Positions 42,198 through 51,647 of a stretch of 64,000 nt of DNA are shown here, piece after piece. The DNA lies in assembly GCF_003692965.1 (NCBI RefSeq), contig NZ_REHC01000011.1, forward strand, positions 1-64,000, given 5' to 3'. Each line of letters begins with the position of its first letter. Position 1 is the first letter of the stretch. This DNA comes from Lactobacillus sp. ESL0246 (GTDB lineage: Bacteria; Bacillota; Bacilli; Lactobacillales; Lactobacillaceae). The notes under the pieces are model-generated. The model was not told the origin of the DNA. It worked only from the letters and a program-made list of their open reading frames with translations, and searched no databases. Made by a program: the position numbers and the translations under genes.

Positions 42198-44693
42198 CTA
42201 GTTTGATTTAACCATGTGCTTATCAGCAGCCCTATTAATAGTAAATTTTAATTTATTGTAATTACAACCAATTTTTAACACATCGCCAGCTTTAATTTCA
42301 CCGTTAATTAACATTTCTGCAATTTTATCCTCGATACTACTTTGAATCTCTCTTCTTAGTGGGCGTGCTCCCATTTCAGGGTTATAACCATCCTTAGCAA
42401 TTTTATCCATTGCTGCAACCGAAATTTTTAATTGAACACCTTGTTTCTTTAATCGAATAATCAATTTATGCGTAAGTAATGTTACAACTTGGCGTAATTG
42501 TTTTTGATTAAGTTCATCGAAAATAATTGTATCATCAATCCGATTTAAAAATTCTGGTCTAAAAAATTGCTTCAGTGCTTGACGAACACGGTCTTGTCTC
42601 ATTTTGGTTTGACTAGTATTATCCGCATTAAATCCAACAGCCTTTGTCTCAAATAATGACCTTGAACCTAAGTTAGAAGTCATAATAATAATTGTGTTCT
42701 TAAAATCAACCTTGCGACCTTTAGCGTCTGTCAAAAAGCCATCATCAAGTACTTGTAACAATAAATTAAAAACATCTGGATGTGCTTTCTCAACTTCATC
42801 AAGCAAAATAACTGAGTATGGGTGTCGCCGTACCTTTTCGGATAATTGTCCACCCTCTTCATAGCCAACATATCCAGGAGCAGAACCAATTAGCTTACTG
42901 CTAGCAATTTGATCCATGTATTCTGACATATCAATCCGAATCAAGTTACGCTCAGAGCCAAAAATAGCCGCTGCAATTGCTTTAGCAAGTTCTGTTTTCC
43001 CGACACCGGTGGGACCTAAGAATAAAAATGAACCAATCGGTCTATTTTCATCTCTAATCCCACTACGACTACGTCGAACTGCTCTACTAATAGCTGAAAC
43101 AGCTTTTTCTTGTCCAACAATTCGTTGATGTAAGAAATTTTCAAGATTAGCCAAATGTTTAGTTTCATCGCGATTCATTTGTGTTACAGGAACACCGGTC
43201 CAATTAGATACCACTTTAGCAATATCTTCTGGTTGAACAACTGCACTTTTTTGCGTAGTTTTATCTAAGGTAGTCAACAACTTAGCCTGTTTTGTTTTTA
43301 ACGCATTTTGCCTTTCTTGAAATTTAGCTGCTTCTACAAAGTTCTGATTAACAGCAGCCTGATTCTTTTGCTCAATCACTTTTTTTATTTGTTCATTAAT
43401 TTGTAGTAACTGATTATTAGATCCTCTTCCCGATCTAATTTTAACTGCTGCACTAGCTTCATCAATCAAATCAATTGCTTTATCAGGTAAATACCGATTA
43501 GTAATATAGCGACTGGACAAGTCGACGGCATTTTTTAATGCTTGATCTTCAATTTTAACATGGTGAAAAGCCTCATATTTTGATTTTAAACCAGTTAAAA
43601 TTGCATATGATTCTTCCGAAGTAGGTTCATTTAAACGAACAATCTGAAACCGCCGAGCTAATGCTTGATCTTTTTCAATATACTTTTGATATTCATCAAA
43701 GGTGGTTGCACCAATCATTTGAATATCACCACGAGCAAGCGAAGGTTTTAAAATATTAGCGGCATCAATTGACCCTTCTGCACCCCCTGCACCAATCAGT
43801 GTGTGCATTTCATCAACAAAAAGTATAATATTACCATCATTAGTGATTTCTTTAATGATTTTCTTTAAGCGATCCTCAAACTCACCACGGTATTTAGTTC
43901 CAGCGACCAATCCACCTAGATCAAGCGAAATTACTTGCTTAAAAAGTAAGTCATGTGGGACTTTCTTGGCAATAATTGCGCTTGCAATTGCTTCTGCAAC
44001 CGCAGTCTTGCCAACACCAGGTTCACCAATCAAGACAGGATTATTTTTATTTCTACGTGATAAAATTTCAATTACTCGAGAAACTTCTTGATCACGTCCG
44101 ATGACCGGATCAATACGACCATTTTCAGCACGCTCATTTAAGTTGACAGAAACTTGATCAAGGGTAGGAGTTGTACTAGAATCATTTGCTCCGCTAAAAT
44201 CAGATTCGTTAATATTAGACCAACCATTATTATCAGCAGAGCTATCTTCAGCATCAGTTTCCTCACCTAGACTGTGAAAAACATCATCCTTTAAGCCATT
44301 TAAATCAATATTTAAATTTTGTAAAATCACTGAGGCTAATACTTGCTTATTTAATATCAATCCCAACAAAATATGACTAGTCGTGATTTGAGATGAATTT
44401 TCACGTTCAGCTAACGTACCCGCGTAAGCAAGCACCATACTCAACCTCGGTGACATTTCCATATACGTAGCTTTACCAGCTGAACCATATCCAGTATAAC
44501 GTTCAATTTCTTCACGAATTGTGGTTGGTGTTGCTCCCCAAGAACGCAAATTTTTACCAGCTTCACCATCTGATTCAATAACCATCGCAAGAAGTACATG
44601 CTCAGTACCAATTAATCGATGATGAAAACTTTGAGCTTGTTCACGTGCAATTTCTAAAACTTGATTTGCACTTCTAGTATAAGATTTTTTCAT
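42198..44693 (-). CDS. clpC: ATP-dependent Clp protease ATPase ClpC
   Basis: 831 residues from the ATG at 44693 (the second of two adjacent ATGs, 7 nt after AGGTGG). Clp N domain ([14 protein letters not shown]...[14 protein letters not shown]), two AAA+ modules with Walker [16 protein letters not shown] (about 205) and [15 protein letters not shown] (about 540), and a middle UVR-like coiled segment (about 405-440) that in Bacillus binds MecA/McsB. It unfolds substrates for ClpP. Unlike Bacillus, ctsR and mcsAB are not adjacent; it stands alone behind its own promoter. Confidence 0.95.
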   Translation of the reverse strand: MKKSYTRSANQVLEIAREQAQSFHHRLIGTEHVLLAMVIESDGEAGKNLRSWGATPTTIREEIERYTGYGSAGKATYMEMSPRLSMVLAYAGTLAERENSSQITTSHILLGLILNKQVLASVILQNLNIDLNGLKDDVFHSLGEETDAEDSSADNNGWSNINESDFSGANDSSTTPTLDQVSVNLNERAENGRIDPVIGRDQEVSRVIEILSRRNKNNPVLIGEPGVGKTAVAEAIASAIIAKKVPHDLLFKQVISLDLGGLVAGTKYRGEFEDRLKKIIKEITNDGNIILFVDEMHTLIGAGGAEGSIDAANILKPSLARGDIQMIGATTFDEYQKYIEKDQALARRFQIVRLNEPTSEESYAILTGLKSKYEAFHHVKIEDQALKNAVDLSSRYITNRYLPDKAIDLIDEASAAVKIRSGRGSNNQLLQINEQIKKVIEQKNQAAVNQNFVEAAKFQERQNALKTKQAKLLTTLDKTTQKSAVVQPEDIAKVVSNWTGVPVTQMNRDETKHLANLENFLHQRIVGQEKAVSAISRAVRRSRSGIRDENRPIGSFLFLGPTGVGKTELAKAIAAAIFGSERNLIRIDMSEYMDQIASSKLIGSAPGYVGYEEGGQLSEKVRRHPYSVILLDEVEKAHPDVFNLLLQVLDDGFLTDAKGRKVDFKNTIIIMTSNLGSRSLFETKAVGFNADNTSQTKMRQDRVRQALKQFFRPEFLNRIDDTIIFDELNQKQLRQVVTLLTHKLIIRLKKQGVQLKISVAAMDKIAKDGYNPEMGARPLRREIQSSIEDKIAEMLINGEIKAGDVLKIGCNYNKLKFTINRAADKHMVKSN

Positions 44694-44806
44694 CATAGCA
44701 CCACCTTTACAAGTAACGTGTATCAACTATAAACTTTTTTGCTGAAATGTAAAATATTCTGTTTCAAGTTAACTTAATTCATGCCAAAAAACATTGCTAT
44801 TATTAT

Positions 44807-44836
44807 AACAAAGACTCCCTTGAGATGCGAATATCC
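44807..44836 (-). promoter_or_regulatory. Candidate clpC promoter
   Basis: A perfect TATAAT on the minus strand lies at about 44812-44807 with TTCGCA about 18 bp upstream (44836-44831), roughly 115 nt ahead of clpC. I saw neither a CtsR box (GGTCAAA repeats) nor a CIRCE palindrome. Confidence 0.45.
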
Positions 44837-44939
44837 TACTCAAATCATTTGCTAATTAATACTAATCACTTTGAATATTATTAAGAAATTTACTTACATA
44901 TTCATTATATGATTTTTACCAACTTTTCTAAAATAACAA

Positions 44940-44980
44940 AATACCTTTATATCAACTTTAATTGTCGATATAAAGGTATT
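44940..44980. terminator. Terminator after tRNA-Pro
   Basis: AATACCTTTATATC (44940-44953) pairs perfectly with GATATAAAGGTATT (44967-44980). It directly follows the tRNA-Pro gene on the minus strand and runs into TTTTGTTATTTT. Confidence 0.8.
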
Positions 44981-44986
44981 ACGTAA

Positions 44987-45060
<74 letters not shown>

Positions 45061-45066
45061 TTAAAT

Positions 45067-45095
45067 AAAAAATCCCATCATAGTGGACGGGATTT
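45067..45095 (-). terminator. Terminator hairpin between tRNA-Gly and tRNA-Pro
   Basis: On the minus strand AAATCCCGTC, a 6-nt loop, GATGGGATTT and six T: a 10-bp stem with one G-T pair. It ends the tRNA-Gly transcript and lies only about 10 nt ahead of tRNA-Pro, leaving no room for a separate promoter. Confidence 0.8.
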
Positions 45096-45101
45096 ATCTG
45101 A

Positions 45102-45173
45102 AGCGGAAGACGGGATTCGAACCCGCGACCCCCACCATGGCAAGGTGATGTTCTACCACTGAACTACTTCCGC
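45102..45173 (-). tRNA. tRNA-Gly (anticodon GCC)
   Basis: Acceptor GCGGAAG/CTTCCGC pairs fully, with discriminator T at 45102. The anticodon loop TTGCCAT gives GCC. T arm GCGGG-TTCGAAT-CCCGT. No CCA is encoded. It precedes tRNA-Pro on the same strand. Confidence 0.95.
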
Positions 45174-45321
45174 AAGACATTTATTATTATAGCAGACAAA
45201 TATAGTTTTTCAACCTTTTTTTAAAAAAATCTAAATAGCTAGTTATTTTATAAGACAAAAGATTATTACATTAACAAAAATTCGGTATATTTGTACAAAT
45301 AATAATAAAAGGAAAAGATCT

Positions 45322-45612
45322 ATGCAAAATGAACCAGAAAATTTATTGCACTTATCCAAAAATCAACTATCCTTTACTGATCAACATGTGTGTATACTCT
45401 TAAACAATCTTGGAAGTATTGATCCACATTTTTGCTATAAACTTAGTTATAGTCTTTTAGAACGTGGTTTTCAGGAAAATTCTTTTAGTAAAAAGCAACT
45501 TAGAGTGATTATCAATTTTTTATTAATAAAAACCCTGTTTTATCAAATTACTAAACCTAAGAATAATGCTGCTTTTTTGCAATTATTTACTGCCCTATTG
45601 GGAAAGCACTAA
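45322..45612 (+). CDS. Unknown small helical protein (96 aa)
   Basis: I do not recognise the family. The 96 residues have no signal or membrane segment; the pattern of Leu/Ile/Phe (LLHLSKNQLSF, VIINFLLIKTLFYQI, LQLFTALLGKH) suggests a bundle of three to four helices. It has a good ribosome site (AAAAGGAAAAG), no gene on the opposite strand, and a hairpin terminator 67 nt downstream, which together support a real monocistronic gene. It lies in a variable spot next to two tRNA genes. Confidence 0.65.
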   Translation: MQNEPENLLHLSKNQLSFTDQHVCILLNNLGSIDPHFCYKLSYSLLERGFQENSFSKKQLRVIINFLLIKTLFYQITKPKNNAAFLQLFTALLGKH

Positions 45613-45678
45613 TTTTGAAAATGGATAGTGACCAAACTATTTTAACCACCGATTAACGTCAAATATTGAATGTCTGGT

Positions 45679-45705
45679 TAGCAATGCTTCAAGTTGCTAT
45701 TTTTT
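45679..45705 (+). terminator. Terminator of the 96-residue ORF
   Basis: TAGCAA (45679-45684), 9-nt loop, TTGCTA (45694-45699), then six T on the plus strand. Confidence 0.7.
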
Positions 45706-45822
45706 CCTAAAAAGGCCTGAGTTACAAGTACTAATTGCTAATTTAATTAATAATAAACGTTGATATACAAAAAACAGGTAGCTGATGATATGAACCCCAA
45801 AATTAGGATACTCTATTAGCTG

Positions 45823-46340
45823 CTAACTGAGGACTAACTGCCGATATTCAATCGGAGTTAGTCCTTTTAGTTTGATATTAATTCTTTTCTGGTTGTAATA
45901 CTTAATGTAGACCCTGATTGCGTCTTCTAGTTCATTAATATTTTTAAATTGCTTTTCAAACACATAAAACATTTCCCGCTTGAGTATGCCAAAGAAGCCT
46001 TCCATTAAGCCATCATCAAGGAAATTGCCTTTGCATGACCTTGATTGGCTAATGCCATGGTTTTTCCAGCCATGCTTAAAACTGAGCATTTTGGTATTGC
46101 CAGCCTTGATCGGTGTGGAAGATCAATCCGTTTGCCGGATGCTTGGCCAGCGTTTACTGACCATGCCAAACAGTTTCAATTTGTTCATTAAGCGCTGCAC
46201 CTCTTTATGATTAACTAATAAACCGCGACATTTTAATTCCCAAGTAATGCGACATAGCCATAGCGGTGCTTGTGTTCTTCATAAATAGCTTTGATTTCAG
46301 TCATTGTTGCCCCGATCTTTATCCTTCTTCAAAGTGTAGT
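45823..46340 (-). pseudogene. IS3-family transposase OrfB remnant
   Basis: Recognisable OrfB pieces in changing frames: AIYEEHKHRYGY, RRGLLVNHK-like RGLLVNHKEVQRLMNK, GLIFHTDQGWQYQ, and an intact last 88 residues (KHGWKNHGISQS...DDGLMEGFFGILKREMFY...INIKLKGLTPIEYRQ). Between the HTH-linker part and HTDQGWQYQ the sequence jumps, so about 80-90 residues with the first catalytic Asp are deleted. Non-functional. Confidence 0.85.
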
Positions 46341-46399
46341 AATAGTTACTGCCATGACAGGTGGAGCAGCTGTGGATTGGCATTGATAGTACCAAGAAT

Positions 46400-46875
46400 G
46401 AAAGTTACGCCGACTTTAAGTTCGCGTCTTAGTTGGGTAACTGCCTGGGCTATTTCCGTGGCTTGCGGTTCATGGTCTGCTGGTTGACTAAGACGCTTAA
46501 TTTTTTTACAAATTCGTTCTCGCTTTCCAGCTTTAAGTTCTACTGGCGTAAGTGTTCGTTTTCTTGCTTGAGTCGGTGATTTTCCTGCTTGATCAGCTGT
46601 TGACTTTTGGTCATGGTGCGGTCGTCCTCTCCGGTGATTAATGATATTATAACCATTTTTGCGGTATTCGCACAGCCAATGTGTAACGTGCCACAACTTT
46701 TCAAACCTAAATCTAGTGCTACTTGATAGCCAGGCTGACGTGCAATTAATGCCAGCAAATAATCAATATTAGACCTTCTAACCTGGTAACACCAACTTAA
46801 TTCAGTAGAACTAATTTGATAATCATGCCAAAGATGATAGCTTGTAATTTTATCTTGTTTAGATAATTTAGCCAT
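46400..46875 (-). pseudogene. IS3-family OrfA remnant, frameshifted
   Basis: Starts MAKLSKQDKITSYHLWHDYQISSTELS, the helix-turn-helix of OrfA, in one frame; at about LDLG it moves to another frame (LWHVTHWLCEYRKNGYNI), returns for the leucine-zipper part (SQQLIKQENHRLKQENEHLRQ), then shifts again. At least three shifts, so it is dead. Confidence 0.85.
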
Positions 46876-46880
46876 AAAAA

Positions 46881-46920
46881 TATGACCTCCGAAATTGTTC
46901 TAATTTCGGGGGTCATATCA
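46881..46920. repeat. Palindrome at the IS end, copy A
   Basis: TATGACCTCCGAAATT (46881-46896), loop GTTCT, AATTTCGGGGGTCATA (46902-46917), one mismatch. It contains the IS terminal repeat and sits between the IS and the CAP gene. On the minus strand it is followed by TTTTTA, so it can terminate CAP transcripts. A second copy lies at 48137-48177. Confidence 0.85.
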
Positions 46921-46956
46921 TTCATTTTAATGAAGTCTTTTTTATATACTAAATTA

Positions 46957-48054
46957 TTATTTTAAATCTGCAACTAGTGATCCAACTGGAATTGTAGAAG
47001 CATCTGGATCAATACCGAAACCCTTGGGGAAAGTAACACCAATACCAATTTCAGTATAATCTGGGCTTAATAAAATTTTTTTGTGTTCCCAATTATAATA
47101 ACTATCTCTTTTGGTAAATTGATCGAATGCATAATTGGCAATTTCCTTAGTACTTGAATTTGGAGTAAGAACCCCACTTTCAACTTCTGCAAGTCCATCA
47201 GGAACTAAACTATTTCCATTGCTATCTACATGATCATCTTCATCTCCGGTAGCAATTAATGTATTTGCATCGTGAATTGATCTTCTGTTAGCTATGTCAG
47301 ACAAACTAGTATCTAATTTTAATGGAGCTACGCCCTTAGAAGCTCTTGCTTGATTTACTAAACTCAAAAAGATAGAAACTACTTCTTGCTTTTGAGTAGA
47401 TGTTAAATCAGAGGCTGAGTACTTGTAACCCGATTGTGAACTCTTTTGGCCATTTACATTATTTGAAGCTATATCTGAAACAACACTATCTGTATCAATT
47501 TCATTTACCCATTGATCTTTACCAATTTCGTACATGTCATTTTCTTCTGCATATACATTGTAAGTACCATGTAAAGGAATTGAATTAATCCAACTGCCGT
47601 GTGGAATAGCATGAGAAGCACTGTAAATATCAATATTATTGTTATCAATTTTTACTTGGAATTTTGGAGTACCCATACCATCAGTATTAATTTTTGTAGT
47701 AGAAGATGAAGTGGTATTTGAACCTTTTTCTACTTTGTATGAGTGCAGTTTGGCAACATTTGAAGCCTTAACGTAACGATTCTTATCTACACGGTAATAC
47801 TTTTTACCATGAATATATTTTACTGAGTAGTATCTGTAAGAATGATGTCTGTATAACTTACCTCTGCCAATTCTGTGTCCTATGTAGTTGTAGAGATATG
47901 CGTTGTGCTTTAAAGTGATTTTCTTAGCTGCGGCTTCTACAATAGCAGTTTGCCCAAATGGAACAATATTTGTGTTGCTTGCAATTAATGGAGTAGCAAG
48001 ACCGACAGAAACAACTGTAGTTAAAATAACTTTTTTAAATGTAGTATTTTTCAC
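46957..48054 (-). CDS. Secreted CAP/SCP-like protein with N-terminal SLAP-type cell-wall domain
   Basis: 365 residues from a GTG at 48054 behind AAGGAG. A Sec signal peptide (about 1-41, VVSVGLATPLIA...AAA) is followed by an SLAP-like module (about 43-110: KKITLKHNAYLYNYIGHRIG, HHSYRYYSVKYIHGKKYYRVDKNRYVKASNV) that ties proteins to the cell wall in lactobacilli. A Ser/Thr linker leads to a C-terminal CAP domain (about 215-365: LSLVNQARASKGVAPLKLD, WEHKKILLSPDYTEIGIGV) close to the SEC10/PgrA surface group. Role unknown; CAP proteins in Gram-positives are surface or adhesion factors. No operon partner. It sits between two IS-type palindromes. Confidence 0.85.
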   Translation of the reverse strand: MKNTTFKKVILTTVVSVGLATPLIASNTNIVPFGQTAIVEAAAKKITLKHNAYLYNYIGHRIGRGKLYRHHSYRYYSVKYIHGKKYYRVDKNRYVKASNVAKLHSYKVEKGSNTTSSSTTKINTDGMGTPKFQVKIDNNNIDIYSASHAIPHGSWINSIPLHGTYNVYAEENDMYEIGKDQWVNEIDTDSVVSDIASNNVNGQKSSQSGYKYSASDLTSTQKQEVVSIFLSLVNQARASKGVAPLKLDTSLSDIANRRSIHDANTLIATGDEDDHVDSNGNSLVPDGLAEVESGVLTPNSSTKEIANYAFDQFTKRDSYYNWEHKKILLSPDYTEIGIGVTFPKGFGIDPDASTIPVGSLVADLK

Positions 48055-48136
48055 TTTGTTTTCTCCTTTTCAAATCAGATTTTTTAAATCATTTAATTAA
48101 ATGCTAAAAAATTTTGAAATCCAAAAACGAAAACTT

Positions 48137-48177
48137 GATATGACCCCCGAAATTGTCTTAATTTCGGGGGTCATATC
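48137..48177. repeat. Palindrome matching the IS end, copy B
   Basis: GATATGACCCCCGAAATT (48137-48154), loop GTCTT, AATTTCGGGGGTCATATC (48160-48177): an 18-bp perfect stem, between lysS and the CAP gene. No transposase remains beside it. On the minus strand there is no clear T-run, so it is not a standard lysS terminator. Confidence 0.85.
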
Positions 48178-48202
48178 GTGTCATACTTGTTTTTTTGATA
48201 GG

Positions 48203-49744
48203 TTATTTATTTTTCTTCGCTAAGTCTTCTTCAACTTCACGTTCAATATCTTCAATTTTTTCTGGACGCATTGTTGGGAAGAGTAACACATCCCTAATTG
48301 CTGGGGCGTCAGTTAAGAGCATTACCAATCGGTCAATCCCGATTCCCAAACCACCTGTAGGCGGCATACCATATTCCATTGCACGTAAGTAATCTTCATC
48401 AATCATGTCGGCTTCATCATTACCTGCTTCACGCTCAGCCATTTGTGCTTCAAAACGTTCTCTTTGATCATCGGGATCATTTAATTCAGAGAAGGCATTA
48501 CCATACTCTTCGCCCATGATGTAGATTTCAAAACGGTCAGTGAAGCGAGGATTATCAGCATTTTTCTTTGCTAGTGGTGAAATTTCTACCGGATGTCCAT
48601 AAACAAAGGTTGGATCGATGATGGTTTCTTCACAATACTTTTCAAAGAAAGCATTGATGATGTGGCCGACTTTCCAGAAACTTTCAACTTGAATATCATG
48701 TTCTTTAGCAATCTTGGTTGCTTCTTCAATGCTCATTTCTTGCCAGAAATTAACACCAGTCTTCTCTTTAATTAAATCAACCATGTGAACACGTCGGAAA
48801 GGTTTGCCTAAGTCAATTTCTGTTCCTTGATACGTAACCTTACCGTCATCTGTAACCACATCAGCAGCCGCACGAATAATACCCTCTGCTTCATCCATCA
48901 CATCATGAAAATCCCAATATGCAGCATACGTTTCTAGTTCGGTAAATTCTGGATTGTGATGGGTATCTAGACCTTCATTTCTGAAAACACGGCCAATCTC
49001 GTATACGCGTTCCATATCACCAACAATTAATCGCTTTAAAGGTAATTCAAGCGCAATTCTCATATACAAATCAATGTCTAGTGCATTATGATGAGATATG
49101 AATGGACGTGCTTCAGCACCACCTGGAATATTATGCAAAACTGGTGTTTCCACTTCTAAGAAATCTTTTTTGTTTAGAAAATCCCTAATTGCCTGAATAA
49201 TCTTAGTCCGGTTAACAAATCGCTCATAACTTTGGCGATTTGAAATAAGATCAAGATAACGTTGGCGATAAATCTGCTCTACATCCTTTAATCCATGATA
49301 CTTATCAGGCAGTGGTCGTAAGGATTTAGACAAAAAAGTCACATGCGTTGCACGAATAGTCAATTCTCCTGTATCAGTTTTCATGACCTCACCATCAATT
49401 CCTAAAAAGTCACCAATGTCCGACTTTTTGAAAATTTGATAATTTTCTTCCCCAACAATATCTTTTCTTACGTAAATTTGAACTTTACCAGTACGATCAT
49501 ACAAGTCAGCAAAACCAACTTTACCCTTACCTCTTTTTGCCAGCATTCTACCCGCAATTTTCGTCTTAGGCAATTCTTGATTTAATTCATCTTTGTCATC
49601 ATCTACATACTTTTCATTTAATGTTTGAGCCAAATCTTGACGCTCAAATTTTCTCATGCCAAATGGCTCAATTCCATTCTCTCGCAATTCTTCCATTTTT
49701 TGGCGACGAACAATTAATTGGTCGTTCATATCATTTTTTGCCAA
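48203..49744 (-). CDS. lysS: Lysyl-tRNA synthetase (class II)
   Basis: 513 residues. N-terminal OB-fold anticodon domain (about 55-150), then the class II core: motif 2 [25 protein letters not shown] (about 250) and motif 3 [16 protein letters not shown] (about 470). It charges tRNA-Lys. It starts right after dusB stops with no gap, so the two are coupled. Confidence 0.98.
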   Translation of the reverse strand: MAKNDMNDQLIVRRQKMEELRENGIEPFGMRKFERQDLAQTLNEKYVDDDKDELNQELPKTKIAGRMLAKRGKGKVGFADLYDRTGKVQIYVRKDIVGEENYQIFKKSDIGDFLGIDGEVMKTDTGELTIRATHVTFLSKSLRPLPDKYHGLKDVEQIYRQRYLDLISNRQSYERFVNRTKIIQAIRDFLNKKDFLEVETPVLHNIPGGAEARPFISHHNALDIDLYMRIALELPLKRLIVGDMERVYEIGRVFRNEGLDTHHNPEFTELETYAAYWDFHDVMDEAEGIIRAAADVVTDDGKVTYQGTEIDLGKPFRRVHMVDLIKEKTGVNFWQEMSIEEATKIAKEHDIQVESFWKVGHIINAFFEKYCEETIIDPTFVYGHPVEISPLAKKNADNPRFTDRFEIYIMGEEYGNAFSELNDPDDQRERFEAQMAEREAGNDEADMIDEDYLRAMEYGMPPTGGLGIGIDRLVMLLTDAPAIRDVLLFPTMRPEKIEDIEREVEEDLAKKNK

Positions 49745-50779
49745 TTATTTTTCCTCCATAAATTTTTCTTTTCTAGTAGCTTTTTGGGTTTGCCACTTGT
49801 TGTAATCTTCAACAAAATTATCTAATAAGTTGTAAACTTCTTGCGCCGTCCAAACTTCATTTATTTTAGCACGAGTTCTTGCCGAACGAGGAATTCCTTT
49901 CAAATAATATGCAGCTTGCTGTCGAAATTCTGGTACGGCAATTTTTTCACCTTTTAATTCAACTAACCCAGCTAATTGATGTTTAGCAGTGGCAACTCGT
50001 TCAGCAACACTTTGTGGCGGTAATTTTTCCCCTGTTTCTAAATAGTGAACCATATCTTTTAAAATCCAGGGATTACCTAATGCAGCACGACCAACCATGA
50101 CAGCAGTACAGCCAATTTCATCAAGCGCTTTTTTAGCTAATTCAGGGGTAGCAATGTCACCATTAGCTACAAATGGAATATCCAAAACCTGTGCTACTTC
50201 ATGAAGAGTTTCCCAATCAGCTTTGCCAGCATACATCTGCTTACGAGTTCTACCGTGCATTGCAATCATACTTGCACCAGCTTCTTGCGCAGCTAATGCA
50301 TTTTCTAGAGCAAAAATATGCTTACGATCCCATCCAATTCTCATTTTAACAGAAACTGGTTTAGAAACGTTTTGCACAACTTTATGTACCATTTGATAAA
50401 TCTTATTTGCATCAAGTAACCACTTCGAGCCAGCATCAGTTTTAGTCACTTTGGGTACTGGGCATCCCATATTGATATCGATTATATCCGCATCTGTATG
50501 CTGATCGATATATTGGGCTCCTTCAAAAAGTGTGTCTTCTGTACCACCAAAAATTTGGATGCTCATTGGATGCTCTCGCGGATCAACCTGCATCATTGAC
50601 ATTGTTTTCTGATTACGATAAATGATTCCATGATCAGAAATCATTTCACAAACAACCATTCCCGCACCAAATTTTTTACAAGTCATCCTAAAAGCAGAAT
50701 TTGACACCCCAGCCATCGGTGCTACTACTACTCGATTAGGTATAGTTATATCTCGAATTTTCCAGCTATTATCCACCAA
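49745..50779 (-). CDS. dusB: tRNA-dihydrouridine synthase B
   Basis: 344 residues. FMN-binding TIM barrel with APMAGVSNSAFR at the start, the catalytic-Cys motif NMGCPVPKVTKTDAGS (about 97-112), MRIGWD, HGRTRKQMYAGKADW and ANGDI. It reduces uridines in the D loop of tRNAs. A short Lys/Arg-rich tail follows the helical domain. Confidence 0.95.
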   Translation of the reverse strand: MVDNSWKIRDITIPNRVVVAPMAGVSNSAFRMTCKKFGAGMVVCEMISDHGIIYRNQKTMSMMQVDPREHPMSIQIFGGTEDTLFEGAQYIDQHTDADIIDINMGCPVPKVTKTDAGSKWLLDANKIYQMVHKVVQNVSKPVSVKMRIGWDRKHIFALENALAAQEAGASMIAMHGRTRKQMYAGKADWETLHEVAQVLDIPFVANGDIATPELAKKALDEIGCTAVMVGRAALGNPWILKDMVHYLETGEKLPPQSVAERVATAKHQLAGLVELKGEKIAVPEFRQQAAYYLKGIPRSARTRAKINEVWTAQEVYNLLDNFVEDYNKWQTQKATRKEKFMEEK

Positions 50780-50877
50780 ATCATCCTTTCAATACTTTAA
50801 TATCATAACAAAAAGGATCGTTTAAAGAAAATCCACGATACCAAAACATTAAAAATGTTATGCCTTAGATCTTTTGC

Positions 50878-51507
50878 TTAATTAACTGTGTCAAAAAAAT
50901 TACCAGGTGCTACCCGATTGTAATAACGTAAAAACGCTTTTTTACTTTGATCATCAACCGAGACTTTTGAAACGCTTGCATTTTGCGCTTCTCCTATTTT
51001 GGTTATGTCTGGGCTCTGCAAAACATTTTGAATCATTGAACGTGACGCTGTACCGTGAAAAACAATTAGAATCGATTTATTCACATATTTATCCACTAAA
51101 TCATGCCAAAAATTCATCAACCGCGCTGCCAAATGTTCATAACTCTCGCCGTCACAATATTCTGCATATTTTTCATTAAAATAACCCAATTCATCAAACA
51201 CTTGTGGATAGCGTGATCGAATTTCAGCTGCAGATTGACCATCCCAGTTACCATAATTCATTTCTTTTAGGCGATTATCATAGATAATATCGTGCTGCCC
51301 TTGATTCAAAATTTCAGCGGTCTGCTTAGCCCTTCTTAATGGACTAGCATAAACATAGTCAATATTTTTAATATTAAAATTGTCGCGTAAAGTTTCAACC
51401 TGCTTAACACCAGTCTCATTTAATGGCAAATTAGTTCCTGATCCGTTAATAGCCAAGGTCTTATTAGTATCTGTTTGACCATGACGCACAATATAAACAT
51501 TTAGCAT
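50878..51507 (-). CDS. Histidine phosphatase family protein (phosphoglycerate mutase-like)
   Basis: 209 residues with the phosphohistidine motif VRHGQTDTN at the start, SPLRRAKQTAEI, and the second His in FHGTASRSMI. The acidic EMNYGNWDG loop is typical of the cofactor-dependent mutase-like phosphatases (GpmB/PhoE group). The substrate cannot be told; a broad phosphatase is more likely than a glycolytic mutase given its length. Confidence 0.85.
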   Translation of the reverse strand: MLNVYIVRHGQTDTNKTLAINGSGTNLPLNETGVKQVETLRDNFNIKNIDYVYASPLRRAKQTAEILNQGQHDIIYDNRLKEMNYGNWDGQSAAEIRSRYPQVFDELGYFNEKYAEYCDGESYEHLAARLMNFWHDLVDKYVNKSILIVFHGTASRSMIQNVLQSPDITKIGEAQNASVSKVSVDDQSKKAFLRYYNRVAPGNFFDTVN

Positions 51508-51627
51508 TAGCTACACTCCTTTACTTGTTTAATATAACTAACTCATTATAATCAAAATTATAATTCTCCGCATCTTTATTTTTGTAATAGAATTTTTCTA
51601 AATACGAGAAGTAGAAATATAAAACTA

Positions 51628-51642
51628 GGCTATATATTAGCC
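51628..51642 (-). terminator. Small hairpin after hslO
   Basis: GGCTA-TATAT-TAGCC, 6 nt past the hslO stop, followed on the minus strand by TAGTTTTA. A short stem and broken T-run make it a weak terminator. Confidence 0.4.
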
Positions 51643-51647
51643 TTTTA

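Larger units (their letters stand above)
45786..46920 (-). mobile_element. Decayed IS3-family (IS150-like) insertion element
   Basis: About 1.1 kb bounded by inverted ends: TGATATGAACCCCAAAATTAG (45786-45806) and its near-complement CTAATTTCGGGGGTCATATCA (46900-46920), starting TG and ending CA as in the IS3 family. The transposase reads on the minus strand but is broken by several frameshifts and lacks part of the DDE domain. The flanking triplets (tga and ttc) do not match, so there is no target duplication. Confidence 0.85.

Noticed and set aside
45780-46925. Target-site duplication around the IS3 remnant
   Set aside because: Flanking triplets tga and ttc differ, so none is visible.
48137-48177. 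Palindrome after lysS as an ordinary terminator
   Set aside because: Long stem but no T-run on the minus strand, and it matches the IS end 1.2 kb away.
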